Of a DNA stretch of 64,000 nucleotides, positions 1 to 8,920 are shown piece after piece. The stretch is taken from the NCBI RefSeq assembly GCF_001298735.1, contig NZ_CYSP01000010.1:62001-126000 (forward strand). Direction: 5' to 3'. The DNA is from Propionispora sp. 2/2-37. GTDB taxonomy: Bacteria; Bacillota; Negativicutes; Propionisporales; Propionisporaceae. Made by a program: the position numbers and the translations under genes. The first letter of the stretch is position 1. Each line of letters begins with the position of its first letter. The notes beneath the pieces are model-generated. The model did no database searches. It was not told where the DNA came from and worked only from the letters and a program-made list of their open reading frames with translations.

Positions 1-1
1 T

Positions 2-745
2 TTAATGCTCATGGCTTTGATTGTCCGCGGCGTTGCCTTCGAATTCCGCAGTAAAGACGACAATCCAGTATGGCGGCACACCTGGGACTGGATGATTTTT
101 GTCGGTAGTATTGTGCCGGCACTGTTATGGGGAGTGGCTGTCGCCAACTTGATTAAGGGAGTTCCAATTGATGAAAATATGCATTACGTGGGAACTTTTT
201 TTGATCTGCTGAGTCCATATACGCTGTTGGGAGGTCTGGCCTTCCTGCTGGTGTTCCTATTTCATGGCGCTCTGTTTCTCGCCTTAAAAGTGGAAGAACG
301 GCTGGTCGAGCCGGTACGGCAAACGGCTGTTACGGTTGGGCTTGCGGCTGCTGTTGCTTTTTTAGGTTTATTGGCGCTGAGCTATATACATACCGATTTG
401 TTTAACAGTTCCCTGGCGGGAACAGCCTTCTGGGGCGCTGCCCTGTTGTTTGTCGGCGGCTATTTGCTGGCTTGGCGGTGTAAATATGGTTGGGGCTTTA
501 CCTTGAGTGGTTTATCTATTATCTTAACAACCGTGGCATTTTTCGCCGGTTTATTTCCTAGATTTATGGTATCCAGTTTGAATCCGGAATGGAGTTTGAC
601 AATCCATAACGCGTCATCCAGTGCCTACACGTTAAAAATAATGACGATAGCCGCTTTGACGTTGGTACCGGTAGTTTTAGTCTATCAGATATGGACGTAC
701 TGGATATTTAGAAAACGGGTAACCGCAAAGGGCTTGGAATATTAA
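2..745 (+). CDS. cydB: Cytochrome bd oxidase subunit II, C-terminal part (5' truncated by window)
   Basis: The reading frame is open from the first bases of the window, so the true start lies upstream and about 247 residues are visible. The segment ALIVRGVAFEFRSK near its beginning is a hallmark of CydB. It is followed by several long hydrophobic membrane segments and ends with a short basic tail. CydB pairs with CydA, which should lie just upstream, to form the high-affinity bd-type quinol oxidase in the cytoplasmic membrane. The next genes are cydD and cydC, whose products are needed to assemble this oxidase, so the four genes probably form one cydABCD group. The assignment is firm; only the N-terminus is missing. 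Confidence 0.93.
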   Translation, partial: LMLMALIVRGVAFEFRSKDDNPVWRHTWDWMIFVGSIVPALLWGVAVANLIKGVPIDENMHYVGTFFDLLSPYTLLGGLAFLLVFLFHGALFLALKVEERLVEPVRQTAVTVGLAAAVAFLGLLALSYIHTDLFNSSLAGTAFWGAALLFVGGYLLAWRCKYGWGFTLSGLSIILTTVAFFAGLFPRFMVSSLNPEWSLTIHNASSSAYTLKIMTIAALTLVPVVLVYQIWTYWIFRKRVTAKGLEY

Positions 746-767
746 GTTTATTGCTCAGCAGAGGCTG

Positions 768-814
768 CAGGCTATATTGCCGGATGAACCGGGATATAGC
801 CTGTTTGTGCTTTT
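768..814 (+). terminator. Hairpin between cydB and cydD (possible attenuator)
   Basis: Arms CAGGCTATAT (768-777) and ATATAGCCTG (794-803) form a strong stem, extended inside by CCGG/CCGG. It is followed by a loose T-rich stretch (TTTGTGCTTTT) rather than a clean U-run. It may terminate part of the transcripts after cydB and so lower cydDC expression relative to cydAB. Confidence 0.5.
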
Positions 815-841
815 GCTAGTTTGTCTGTTTGGAGGATTGTC

Positions 842-2569
842 ATGATTGATAAACGGCTTGCCCGTGAAATAAAGCAATATAGCTGGCTGTTATATATACT
901 GATTGGCTTAAGCTTAGCCGGTGGTTTGTCAGCCATAGTACAGGCATGGTATCTGACAAATGTAATAAACGGGGTGTTCTTAACCGGCTTAAGATTAGTG
1001 GAAATACGGCACTGGATGATCATTCTTCTGTTTTTTATTTTTATCCGGGCCGTCATTGTATGGCTGCTGGAGTTCGTCGGCCACCGTTTGGCTGCGGGGA
1101 TTAAGCAAGAGCTGCGCCGACGGCTGCTGGATAAAATTTTCAGTATGGGTCCTGTTTCCGGCGGGCCGGAGCGGACGGGAGAGTTGGTTACCCTGCTTAG
1201 CCAGGGAATCGAACAACTGGAAGTCTACTTCTCGCGTTATTTGCCACAACTCTGTATTGCTGTGCTGATTCCGTTGTCTATTTTAACGGTTATTGTGGTG
1301 CGCGATCCCGTTACGGCAGGTATTCTGCTGGCGACAGCGCCGTTAATTCCTGTGTTTATGGTTTTAATTGGCAAACGGGCGCAACAAAAGGCTGCAGAAC
1401 AATGGGGTGTTTTATCACGGGTGAGCGCTCATTTACTTGATGTTTTGGAAGGGCTGGCCACTCTCAAGCTGTTCGGACGCAGTAAAGAACAGGTGAAGGT
1501 GGTTGACAGAATGAGCCGGGAGTTTAGTGAAATAACACTTGGTGTCCTGCGGATCGCCTTTCTTTCTGCTCTGGTACTGGAACTGGTGGCTACGATTAGT
1601 ACGGCCTTGGTGGCTGTCGGTATTGGATTACGGCTATTGTATTCGCAGATACAGTTTAGAGAGGCTCTGTTTGTTTTGTTATTAACTCCCGATTTTTATT
1701 TGCCGTTACGGCAACTGGGCAGTCATTTTCATTCCGGTTTAACCGCAGTTTCGGCAGCCGACCGGATTTTTTCGTTGCTTAACCAGGAACATCCCCCGGC
1801 GCAGTTCGGCAAAGAGCAGTTTCCTTTTCCGAAAGAACTGAATGTTGAATTGGAAAACGTCAGCTTTTCTTATCCGGGGAGAATGATTCCAGCCTTGGAG
1901 AATGTATCGGTTTCCGTTCGTTCCGGGGAACGGATCGCTATTGTGGGACCCAGTGGAGCCGGAAAAAGTACGCTGATTCACCTGCTGCTCGGATTTATTA
2001 TACCGCAGCGAGGCGTTATCCGGGTAAATGGCAGGGTTTTGCAGGAGCTTTCCTTGAATCAATGGCTGCAGGCTGTTGCCGTCGTACCGCAATCACCGCA
2101 TTTGTTTCATTGTTCGGTTGCCGATAACATAAGGATGGGCAATAGCACGGCCTCTTTAGCTGCCGTGATGAAAGCCGCGGAAGCTGCCGGCGCGCATGAA
2201 TTTATCCGGCAATTGCCTGACGGTTATGAAACTCTGCTAGGGGATGGCGGGTATAGTTTAAGCGGCGGACAGAGACAGAGGCTGGCTATTGCCAGAGCTT
2301 TTTTGAAAAATGCGCCGCTGCTCATTCTGGACGAAGCCAGCAGTGGCCTGGACCCTGTGAATGAACAGTGGCTGGAACGAAGCCTTACCGATTTAATGAG
2401 AGACAGAACGGTGTTAATCATCGCTCATCGTCTTTCGACAGTATCACGTGCCGACCGTATTCTGGTTATGCAGCAGGGGCAGGTGGAGGAAAGCGGCAAC
2501 CACCAGGAACTGATGGAACGAAGGCAAAGCTATTATCAGATGGTCACTGCATTCCGGGGGACAAAATAG
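842..2569 (+). CDS. cydD: Thiol reductant ABC exporter subunit CydD
   Basis: An ABC transporter half-molecule of 575 residues. A six-helix membrane domain covers about residues 1-310, followed by an ATPase domain with Walker A (GPSGAGKST), signature (LSGGQRQR) and Walker B (LLILDEASS). CydDC exports cysteine and glutathione to the periplasm and is required for assembly of cytochrome bd, which fits its place after cydB. An upstream in-frame TTG at 821 exists, but GGAGG at 831-835 is spaced for the ATG at 842, which I chose. The stop codon abuts the start codon of cydC (TAGATG), so the two subunits are translationally linked. Confidence 0.93.
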   Translation: MIDKRLAREIKQYSWLLYILIGLSLAGGLSAIVQAWYLTNVINGVFLTGLRLVEIRHWMIILLFFIFIRAVIVWLLEFVGHRLAAGIKQELRRRLLDKIFSMGPVSGGPERTGELVTLLSQGIEQLEVYFSRYLPQLCIAVLIPLSILTVIVVRDPVTAGILLATAPLIPVFMVLIGKRAQQKAAEQWGVLSRVSAHLLDVLEGLATLKLFGRSKEQVKVVDRMSREFSEITLGVLRIAFLSALVLELVATISTALVAVGIGLRLLYSQIQFREALFVLLLTPDFYLPLRQLGSHFHSGLTAVSAADRIFSLLNQEHPPAQFGKEQFPFPKELNVELENVSFSYPGRMIPALENVSVSVRSGERIAIVGPSGAGKSTLIHLLLGFIIPQRGVIRVNGRVLQELSLNQWLQAVAVVPQSPHLFHCSVADNIRMGNSTASLAAVMKAAEAAGAHEFIRQLPDGYETLLGDGGYSLSGGQRQRLAIARAFLKNAPLLILDEASSGLDPVNEQWLERSLTDLMRDRTVLIIAHRLSTVSRADRILVMQQGQVEESGNHQELMERRQSYYQMVTAFRGTK

Positions 2570-4300
2570 ATGAAAATATTGTGGAAGCTAATTATGTACG
2601 TACGTCCGGCGTGGATGCTGATGGTCCTGGCAGTTTTACTGGGAGTGCTGTCGATTGCCGCTAATGCGGCGCTTTTGGCGGTGTCTGCTTTTTTGATTTC
2701 CATGGCTGCCTTGCATCCGCCGCTGAGTGCCCTATCGACAGCCATTGTTGGAGTACGGTTTTTTGGTCTCGCACGGGCGGTACTACGTTATTTGGAACGC
2801 TATGCCGCCCACGCGGCAACCCTCTCACTTCTGACTGGTTTGCGAACTTGGGTTTATGCCAGACTGGAACCTTTACTGCCGCAGCGTTTATCCATACAAA
2901 ACGGTGAACTATTAACAATGCTTGTACAGGATATCGAAATTTTAAAAGAAATGTATTTGCGCTTGCTCGCGCCTCCAGTAGTTGCGCTGATCGTATTAGT
3001 AATGGCAGGGGCAGGTGTTTTGCTCGGCGGAGGGCAGTCTGCGATGGTATATATCCTGATTACCGCTTATCTGGTTTGCGGTGTGGTCTGTCCTCTGGCT
3101 GTCTATTGGTGGAACAGGCGGCAGGGCCGCCGGTATGTTTTTACCCAGGCACGGCTTAACGGATACCTGGTCGACAGCATTAACGGAATGACCGAATTGA
3201 CTGCGTTTCAATATAAAGAGCAGATTTTGTCAAGGATTGAAAGCTATGGCGCCCAGTTAGCCAAATTGCAGGAACGGTCGGCTATGCTTACTGCCGCAAC
3301 AGAGGCTGCCGGTGTGTTTTTTACACACCTATCGGTCTGGGGAATTCTTTTGCTTGCCGTCAGCCTGGTGGAATCAGGACAACTTGCCGGTGTGTATGTA
3401 GCGGCTTTGGTTTTAGGCCTGCAAAGCAGTTTCGAAGCCGTGAGTCCGCTGGTTCAGGCAGCCCGGTTTTTACCGGACAGCGTGGCGGCGGGCAAAAGGC
3501 TGGTTTCGCTGCCGCCGGCTCCGGTAACGACCGGTGACCTGACGACAGCGGTTCCGCGGGCAACCGATCTGTTGGTAGAAAATCTCAACTTCCGCTATCA
3601 AAAAGGTCTGCCGGTTGTTTTAAAAGATGTTTCATTTTATTTACCGGCAGGTAAGCAGATAGCCATTGTCGGGCCAAGTGGTGCCGGTAAAAGTTCTTTG
3701 ATCGCGGCTTTACTGCGTTTCGGACAGTATGAGGGCGGTAAGGTTTTTCTCGGTGAAATGGATAGTGCCACCCTGCCGGATAAAACTATCCGTGAGTTTT
3801 TCAGCGTTGTACCGCAGCAGGTTTATTTATTTAATGCCAGTATCAGGGACAATATTTTGCTGGCCAGACCGTCGGCCAGTGACGGTGAACTGGAATCCGC
3901 CGTCAGACAGGCTGCGTTAAGCAACTTTATTCACTCTCTACCGCAAGGGTATGACACTTTAGTCGGACAACACGGACAAGCTCTGTCCGGGGGGCAGCGG
4001 CAGCGGGTAGGCATAGCCCGGGCACTGTTGAAGGATGCACCGGTTTTGCTTTTGGATGAGCCTTATGCACAGTTGGATACCGTGACGGGTAAAGCGGTAT
4101 ATAGCGCTTTGCAGCAGGCAATAAAAGGGCGGAGCTGTATGCTGATAACCCATCAGCTTACGGGGCTGGAAGCGATGGATGAAATTCTGGTTATCCATGA
4201 GGGGAAAGTGGCGGAGCGGGGCACAATGGATGAACTTATACAGCGGAATGGATTATTTAAACACCTGTGGACTTTGGAAAGAGATGTGCTGCCTTTTTAG
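2570..4300 (+). CDS. cydC: Thiol reductant ABC exporter subunit CydC
   Basis: Second half of the heterodimeric CydDC exporter, 576 residues. It has the same plan as CydD: a membrane domain over roughly the first 310 residues, then an ATPase domain with Walker A (GPSGAGKSS), signature (LSGGQRQRV) and Walker B (VLLLDEPYA). It starts immediately at the cydD stop codon and has no separate promoter. The region after its stop holds the promoter and riboswitches of the purine block, so it closes the cyd operon. No clear intrinsic terminator was seen directly after the stop. Confidence 0.92.
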   Translation: MKILWKLIMYVRPAWMLMVLAVLLGVLSIAANAALLAVSAFLISMAALHPPLSALSTAIVGVRFFGLARAVLRYLERYAAHAATLSLLTGLRTWVYARLEPLLPQRLSIQNGELLTMLVQDIEILKEMYLRLLAPPVVALIVLVMAGAGVLLGGGQSAMVYILITAYLVCGVVCPLAVYWWNRRQGRRYVFTQARLNGYLVDSINGMTELTAFQYKEQILSRIESYGAQLAKLQERSAMLTAATEAAGVFFTHLSVWGILLLAVSLVESGQLAGVYVAALVLGLQSSFEAVSPLVQAARFLPDSVAAGKRLVSLPPAPVTTGDLTTAVPRATDLLVENLNFRYQKGLPVVLKDVSFYLPAGKQIAIVGPSGAGKSSLIAALLRFGQYEGGKVFLGEMDSATLPDKTIREFFSVVPQQVYLFNASIRDNILLARPSASDGELESAVRQAALSNFIHSLPQGYDTLVGQHGQALSGGQRQRVGIARALLKDAPVLLLDEPYAQLDTVTGKAVYSALQQAIKGRSCMLITHQLTGLEAMDEILVIHEGKVAERGTMDELIQRNGLFKHLWTLERDVLPF

Positions 4301-4349
4301 CGTAATCCGAACGTTACTGTGGTTGACATCGTTAAAGTTCACATTTTAG

Positions 4350-4379
4350 TTGACACACTTTGACGGCAACTGTTAAAAT
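4350..4379 (+). promoter_or_regulatory. Sigma-A-type promoter of the purine permease leader
   Basis: TTGACA at 4350-4355 and TAAAAT at 4374-4379 with an 18-bp spacer. Transcription would start near 4386, a few bases before the guanine aptamer, as expected for a riboswitch leader. Confidence 0.6.
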
Positions 4380-4395
4380 GATAGCGTAAGTTCAT

Positions 4396-4470
4396 ACTGC
4401 TCGTATAAATTTGAGGATATGGCTCAAAAGTTTCTACCAGGCGACCGTAAATTACCTGACTACGAGTGAA
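4396..4470 (+). ncRNA. Guanine/hypoxanthine (purine) riboswitch aptamer
   Basis: The conserved elements of the purine riboswitch appear in order. P1 arms are CTCGTA (4400-4405) and TACGAG (4461-4466). Between them are the joining segment TATAAAT, GGATATGG, the J2/3 element GTTTCTACC and CCGTAAA. The specificity base, C74 in B. subtilis xpt numbering, is C here (GACTACGAG), which pairs with guanine or hypoxanthine. Adenine-type switches have U at this position. The aptamer lies about 10 bases after the predicted transcription start and is followed at once by a second aptamer. Confidence 0.92.
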
Positions 4471-4584
4471 ATTGTACCTAGGGTTCCGCGTGCCGGGGAG
4501 GGTTTCTCTATGAGCAGGCATGGCTGTGACCAAGTGGTACAGGCACTTCAGTGCGGTAGTGCCACACCGTGGGATAAAAACCCG
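4471..4584 (+). ncRNA. ykkC-class riboswitch aptamer, most likely the PRPP subtype
   Basis: The hallmark TGTACCTAGGGTTCCGCG at about 4473-4490 is followed by GACCAAGTGGTACAGGC and GCCACACCGTGGGATAAAAACCC, the conserved core of ykkC RNAs. ykkC RNAs divide into guanidine, ppGpp and PRPP sensors. The tandem position directly after a guanine aptamer and in front of purine genes is the arrangement described for PRPP sensors working with guanine as a two-input gate. The subtype call rests on context; I did not check each discriminating nucleotide. The downstream terminator stem begins where the aptamer ends. Confidence 0.82.
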
Positions 4585-4632
4585 GACGGGGAAGTTTCGC
4601 TCGTTTATCGAGGCGATCTCCCTGTCTTTTTT
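4585..4632 (+). terminator. Intrinsic terminator of the tandem riboswitch expression platform
   Basis: GAC(G)GGGA at 4585-4592 pairs with TCCCTGTC ending at 4626, and an inner stem TCGCTCG/CGAGGCGA extends it. TTTTTT at 4627-4632 follows. It sits between the aptamers and the permease gene, so ligand binding would set read-through into the coding region. Confidence 0.75.
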
Positions 4633-4698
4633 ATTTATGGAGGTGAAACTTAGTATATTGCAGGTATTGTCATTTTGAGTTAAGGAGAGAATAAGAAT

Positions 4699-6069
4699 AT
4701 GTTAGAAAAACTATTTGCGCTGCGAGCGCGCAAAACCGATGTAAACACCGAAGTGATGGCCGGTATTACCACTTTTATGACTATGGCCTATATATTATTT
4801 GTCAATCCCAGTATTCTCGGGTCTGCCGGCATGGATAAGAATGCCGTGTTGTTGGCAACGGCTCTCGGTGCCGGAATTGTCACGATCATGATGGGACTTT
4901 TTGTTAATTATCCGATTGCTTTGGCGCCTGGTATGGGGCTTAATGCGTTTTATGCCTTCACCGTAGTTATCGGGATGGGGGTTTCCTGGCAGGTAGCACT
5001 GGGGGCCGTTTTTATTTCGGGTCTTATTTTCATTCTTCTTACCGTTACAAAAGTGCGTCAGCTTCTGGTTGAGGGGATGCCGGCGTCCTTAAAGCACGCA
5101 ATCAGCGTGGGGATTGGTTTGTTTATTACCATTATCGGGTTAAAGCTTTCCGGAATTATGAGCGTACGGTTATCGCTGATTCCGCCGACCCTGGAAAAAA
5201 TTATTGCCGGCCACGGCAATGGTACGCCATTGAGTTTTGAAACCATTATTGAGATGGGCAAACTGGCGGACAGGGAAGTATTATTAGCGGTTTTCGGACT
5301 TTTATTTATTGGTGTTTTGATGGCGCGCAACATTAAAGGGTCAATGCTGATTGGCATATTGGTTACTACGGTGCTTGGTATTCTTATGGGAATTGTAAAG
5401 GTCCCCGCAGGTTTTAGCCCGGTGGCCATACCCGATTTCAGTCAAAATGCTTTTTTTGCGCTGGATATCATGGGGGCTATTCACATGGGGCTTCTGACCA
5501 TTATTTTTACTTTTACCTTTGTAGAATTGTTTGATACCATGGGGACGTTGGTTGGTACGGCAACGAAAGCCGGTTTGATGGATAAAAAAGGGAATTTCCC
5601 GGGTATAGGCAAGGCCATGCTGGTGGATGCTACAGGTGTCAGCCTCGGGGCGTTGCTGGGGACCAGTACCATTACCGCTTATGTGGAGAGTGCTGCCGGT
5701 GTTGGTGCCGGTGGGCGCAGCGGCTTAACTGCCGTGGTTTGCGGCATACTCTTTTTAGCTGCTTTGTTTTTTGCCCCCTTGGCGGGCTTAATTCCTAATG
5801 CGGCAACAGCTCCCGCTCTTATTATTGTAGGAGTTTTAATGATGGAATCGGTCCGTCATATCGACTTTTCCGATTTTACCGAAGCCATGCCTGCATTTCT
5901 TACGATTACTATGATGCCGTTTACCTACAGTATTGCTAACGGTGTTTCGGCAGGGTTAGTTTTATATCCTCTGTTAAAACTGGTTACCGGTCGTGGACGT
6001 GAAGTACACTGGGTTGTCTATATGTTAGCCGTACTGGTTTTGGCGCGTTTTGTATTCCTGTCTGAATAA
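4699..6069 (+). CDS. NCS2/AzgA-type purine (hypoxanthine/guanine/adenine) permease
   Basis: A 456-residue membrane protein with 12 or more hydrophobic segments. It opens with LFALRARKTDVNTEVMAGITTFMTMAYI, typical of the AzgA/PbuG branch of nucleobase permeases, which import guanine, hypoxanthine or adenine by proton symport. The characteristic FVELFDTMGTLVG and GTSTITAYVESAAG motifs are present. AAGGAGAG at 4682-4689 precedes the ATG. The upstream tandem guanine/ykkC riboswitch fits a purine transporter that is shut off when guanine is plentiful. The exact substrate is not decided by sequence alone. Confidence 0.9.
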   Translation: MLEKLFALRARKTDVNTEVMAGITTFMTMAYILFVNPSILGSAGMDKNAVLLATALGAGIVTIMMGLFVNYPIALAPGMGLNAFYAFTVVIGMGVSWQVALGAVFISGLIFILLTVTKVRQLLVEGMPASLKHAISVGIGLFITIIGLKLSGIMSVRLSLIPPTLEKIIAGHGNGTPLSFETIIEMGKLADREVLLAVFGLLFIGVLMARNIKGSMLIGILVTTVLGILMGIVKVPAGFSPVAIPDFSQNAFFALDIMGAIHMGLLTIIFTFTFVELFDTMGTLVGTATKAGLMDKKGNFPGIGKAMLVDATGVSLGALLGTSTITAYVESAAGVGAGGRSGLTAVVCGILFLAALFFAPLAGLIPNAATAPALIIVGVLMMESVRHIDFSDFTEAMPAFLTITMMPFTYSIANGVSAGLVLYPLLKLVTGRGREVHWVVYMLAVLVLARFVFLSE

Positions 6070-6086
6070 TGGCAGGAAGGATAATT

Positions 6087-6116
6087 ACCCAGACAGCGGG
6101 CGACTGCTGTCTGGGT
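6087..6116 (+). terminator. Hairpin between the permease and purE, weak terminator
   Basis: ACCCAGACAGC (6087-6097) and GCTGTCTGGGT (6106-6116) form a perfect 11-bp stem. Only three T follow, so termination is probably partial. Some riboswitch-controlled transcripts may read through into the pur genes. Confidence 0.5.
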
Positions 6117-6212
6117 TTACTAATTGAAAATAACGGATGTTTATATAGAAAAACTGAATTAAATATATCATAAATTCAATAGTTAGATACTAAAAAACAG
6201 GAGAGATATAAA

Positions 6213-6704
6213 ATGAAAGTTGCCATTATTATGGGTAGTGATTCCGACTGGCCTGTGCTGGAGCCGGCAATTAACATGTTGGAGGGGTTCGGCATACAGA
6301 CGGAGGTTATGGTGGCATCCGCACATCGTACTCCGGATAAAGTGCACACCTTTGCAGCAACCGCCCGCGAACGCGGTGTAAAAGTTATTATTGCGGCGGC
6401 GGGGGCAGCCGCTCATCTGCCGGGCGTTGTTGCCAGTTTTACCACTTTGCCGGTGATTGGCGTTCCCATCAACAGTACACCACTTAACGGCGTGGATGCG
6501 CTGTACAGTATCGTGCAGATGCCGTCCGGAATTCCGGTGGCTACGATGGCCATTAACGGGGCAAAAAATGCGGCCATATTTGCGGCACAGATCCTCGGAA
6601 TTTCGCAAAGCGATATAGAAAATAAACTTGTTCAGCATCGCCGGGATATGGCTGCAGAAGTAGAAAAAAAGGCTGTTAAGGTTTTGGCAAAAAAGTCTGT
6701 ATAA
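6213..6704 (+). CDS. purE: N5-carboxyaminoimidazole ribonucleotide mutase PurE
   Basis: A 163-residue protein of the usual PurE size. GSDSDW at residues 8-13 and SAHRTP at 36-41 are the conserved active-site loops, and the central glycine/alanine-rich [14 protein letters not shown] segment is also typical. PurE catalyses the carboxylation step giving CAIR in de novo purine synthesis. Most bacterial PurE proteins work on the product of PurK, but no purK lies in this window. A Shine-Dalgarno sequence (AGGAGA) precedes the ATG. It is the first gene of a tight purE-C-F-M-N-H-D cluster. Confidence 0.94.
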   Translation: MKVAIIMGSDSDWPVLEPAINMLEGFGIQTEVMVASAHRTPDKVHTFAATARERGVKVIIAAAGAAAHLPGVVASFTTLPVIGVPINSTPLNGVDALYSIVQMPSGIPVATMAINGAKNAAIFAAQILGISQSDIENKLVQHRRDMAAEVEKKAVKVLAKKSV

Positions 6705-6720
6705 ACTAGGAGGAGTATTC

Positions 6721-7431
6721 ATGGAAAGAAAACCTTTGTACGAAGGAAAGGCAAAACAAATTTTTGCTACCGATAAAGCGGATGAATATATTGTATATTA
6801 TAAGGATGACGCTACTGCCTTTAATGGCCTTAAAAAGGGAACTATTGCGGATAAAGGCGTACTGAATAACAAAATTTCCAGTTTCTTCTTCCAACTGTTA
6901 GGGAAAGAGGGCATTCCCCATCATTTCATCCGTAGGCTCAGTGACCGGGAAATGCTGGTAAAGGAACTTAAAATTCTTCCGGTTGAAGTGGTTGTTCGCA
7001 ATATTGCGGCAGGAAGCCTGGCGAAACGCATTGGCTGGGAAGAGGGAACTAAACTGCCTTCCACCGTGCTGGAACTGTACTATAAAAATGATGATTTGGG
7101 TGATCCGCTGATTAATGAGTATCACATCCAGGCAATGGGGCTGGCTACGCCGGAACAGGTGAAAACCATGTCGGAGTATGCTCTTAAAGTTAATAAAATT
7201 CTTTCTGCATATTTAAAAGAAAAAAAACTGGAATTAATCGACTTTAAGCTGGAGTTTGGCGTTCATAAGGGAGAGGTTATTCTTGGTGATGAAATCTCAC
7301 CGGATACCTGTCGCTTCTGGGATAGCGAAACAGGCCAAAAAATGGACAAGGACAGATTCCGCCGCGATCTGGGCAATGTGGAAGAAGCATATAGAGAAGT
7401 ATTACAGCGTCTTACAGGAGAGACCGCATGA
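6721..7431 (+). CDS. purC: SAICAR synthetase PurC
   Basis: A 236-residue protein of standard bacterial length. It begins [12 protein letters not shown], the nucleotide-binding beta-strand region of SAICAR synthetases, and contains [11 protein letters not shown] and the late LIDFKLEFG and [15 protein letters not shown] motifs. It joins aspartate to CAIR using ATP. AGGAGG at 6709 places the start at 6721, only 16 bases after purE. Its stop overlaps the start of purF. Confidence 0.95.
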   Translation: MERKPLYEGKAKQIFATDKADEYIVYYKDDATAFNGLKKGTIADKGVLNNKISSFFFQLLGKEGIPHHFIRRLSDREMLVKELKILPVEVVVRNIAAGSLAKRIGWEEGTKLPSTVLELYYKNDDLGDPLINEYHIQAMGLATPEQVKTMSEYALKVNKILSAYLKEKKLELIDFKLEFGVHKGEVILGDEISPDTCRFWDSETGQKMDKDRFRRDLGNVEEAYREVLQRLTGETA

Positions 7432-8873
7432 TGTACGAAATAGTGGAAAGCGACAAACCGCATGAGGAATGTGGAATATTTGGGGTTTACTCGGCTGCGG
7501 ATAATGTAGCGTTAAGCACCTACTGGGGCTTGTATGCTCTGCAGCACCGCGGACAGGAAAGCGCGGGTATTGCTATCACCGATGGTGCCTGGATGGATGT
7601 ACACCGGGGAATGGGGTTGGTTAATGAAGTATTTCGCCACCAGCTTCCTCATATGGAAGGACAGCGTATTGCTATCGGGCATGTGCGTTACTCTACCACC
7701 GGCTCCAGTCTGCTGATTAATACGCAACCGCTTATGGTTACTTATTCCGGCGGGCATATTGCGATGGCCCATAACGGTAACCTGACCAATGCGCAAAAAC
7801 TGCGCGCAACACTGGAAGAGACCGGCAGTGTTTTTCAGACATCCATTGACAGTGAAGTGATTGTTAATTTAATTGCCCGTTCGCGCAAGTCCACTATTGA
7901 GGAAAAGATTATGGAAAGCCTTACCAATATTGAGGGCGCTTACTGTTTGGTAATTATGACCGAAAATAAACTGATCGGTATCCGGGATCCGCATGGATTC
8001 CGACCGCTGTGTATTGGCAAGCTTCATGACGGCTGGGTCATTGCGTCGGAATCCTGTGCGCTGGATACCGTCGGTGCTGAACTGATCCGTGATGTTGAAC
8101 CCGGTGAAATGGTGGTTATTGATGAAGAGGGGCTGCATACTCACCGGTTTGCTAATAATGATACACGAGCGTTATGCATTTTTGAATATATTTATTTTGC
8201 CCGTCCGGACAGCGTGATTGACGGACAGAGTGTGTATCAGGCTCGTTTTGAAATGGGAAGGCAATTGGCCCGGGAAAGCGGCTACCGGGCCGATATTGTG
8301 ATTTCCGTCCCGGATTCCGGAACTACTGCGGCTCATGGCTTCAGCCGGGAAGCGGAAATACCCTTTGCCGAAGGGTTGATGAAAAACCGTTACATTGGGC
8401 GGACCTTTATCCAGCCGGAGCAGAAGAAACGTGATTTGGGAGTCCGGATTAAATTGAATGCCGTTAAAGCAGTGGTTGAAGGCAAATCGGTTATTATGGT
8501 GGATGATTCCATTGTGCGTGGCACCACCAGCGGAAAAATAGTCCGGATGTTAAAAGAGGCAGGGGCCAAATCCGTGCATATGTGTATTAGTTCTCCGCCC
8601 ATTGCATATCCCTGTTATTATGGGATTGATACGGCGGTGCGGAAAGAACTGATTGCTGCCAGCAAACAAGTGGAAGAAATCAGAGAATATATCGGCGCTG
8701 ATTCTTTGCACTATTTGTCGCTGGAGGGTTTATATCGTTCCATTCAGAATATACATTATGATAAGATGTGTTATGCTTGTTTTAACAGCTGTTATCCTGC
8801 CAGCATACCTGGGGAATCTTCATGCGGCAGTAATAAATTTGTTTTTGAACAACGGGTTGCCAGAAACCGCTGA
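7428..8873 (+). CDS. purF: Amidophosphoribosyltransferase PurF (iron-sulfur type)
   Basis: First committed enzyme of purine synthesis, transferring ammonia from glutamine to PRPP. The mature N-terminal nucleophile is Cys15 (CGIFGVY), preceded by a 14-residue propeptide as in the B. subtilis-type enzyme. The PRPP-binding motif [13 protein letters not shown] lies near residue 360. Cysteines in ALCIFEY, YPCYYG and MCYACFNSC match the positions that bind a 4Fe-4S cluster in the Bacillus-type enzyme, so this is probably the oxygen-sensitive form. The ATG at 7428 overlaps the purC stop (ATGA); a second ATG follows at 7431. Confidence 0.95.
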   Translation: MMYEIVESDKPHEECGIFGVYSAADNVALSTYWGLYALQHRGQESAGIAITDGAWMDVHRGMGLVNEVFRHQLPHMEGQRIAIGHVRYSTTGSSLLINTQPLMVTYSGGHIAMAHNGNLTNAQKLRATLEETGSVFQTSIDSEVIVNLIARSRKSTIEEKIMESLTNIEGAYCLVIMTENKLIGIRDPHGFRPLCIGKLHDGWVIASESCALDTVGAELIRDVEPGEMVVIDEEGLHTHRFANNDTRALCIFEYIYFARPDSVIDGQSVYQARFEMGRQLARESGYRADIVISVPDSGTTAAHGFSREAEIPFAEGLMKNRYIGRTFIQPEQKKRDLGVRIKLNAVKAVVEGKSVIMVDDSIVRGTTSGKIVRMLKEAGAKSVHMCISSPPIAYPCYYGIDTAVRKELIAASKQVEEIREYIGADSLHYLSLEGLYRSIQNIHYDKMCYACFNSCYPASIPGESSCGSNKFVFEQRVARNR

Positions 8874-8920
8874 TTGGTATGATGGAAATTTGGTATATTT
8901 AAGATAGGTGAGGGATAAGT

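Noticed and set aside
4411-4653. 80-codon open frame in the permease leader
   Set aside because: It lies wholly across the guanine and ykkC aptamers and the terminator; its apparent codons are riboswitch sequence.
6183-6722. 179-codon minus-strand open frame opposite purE
   Set aside because: It mirrors the complete, conserved purE and has no independent signals.
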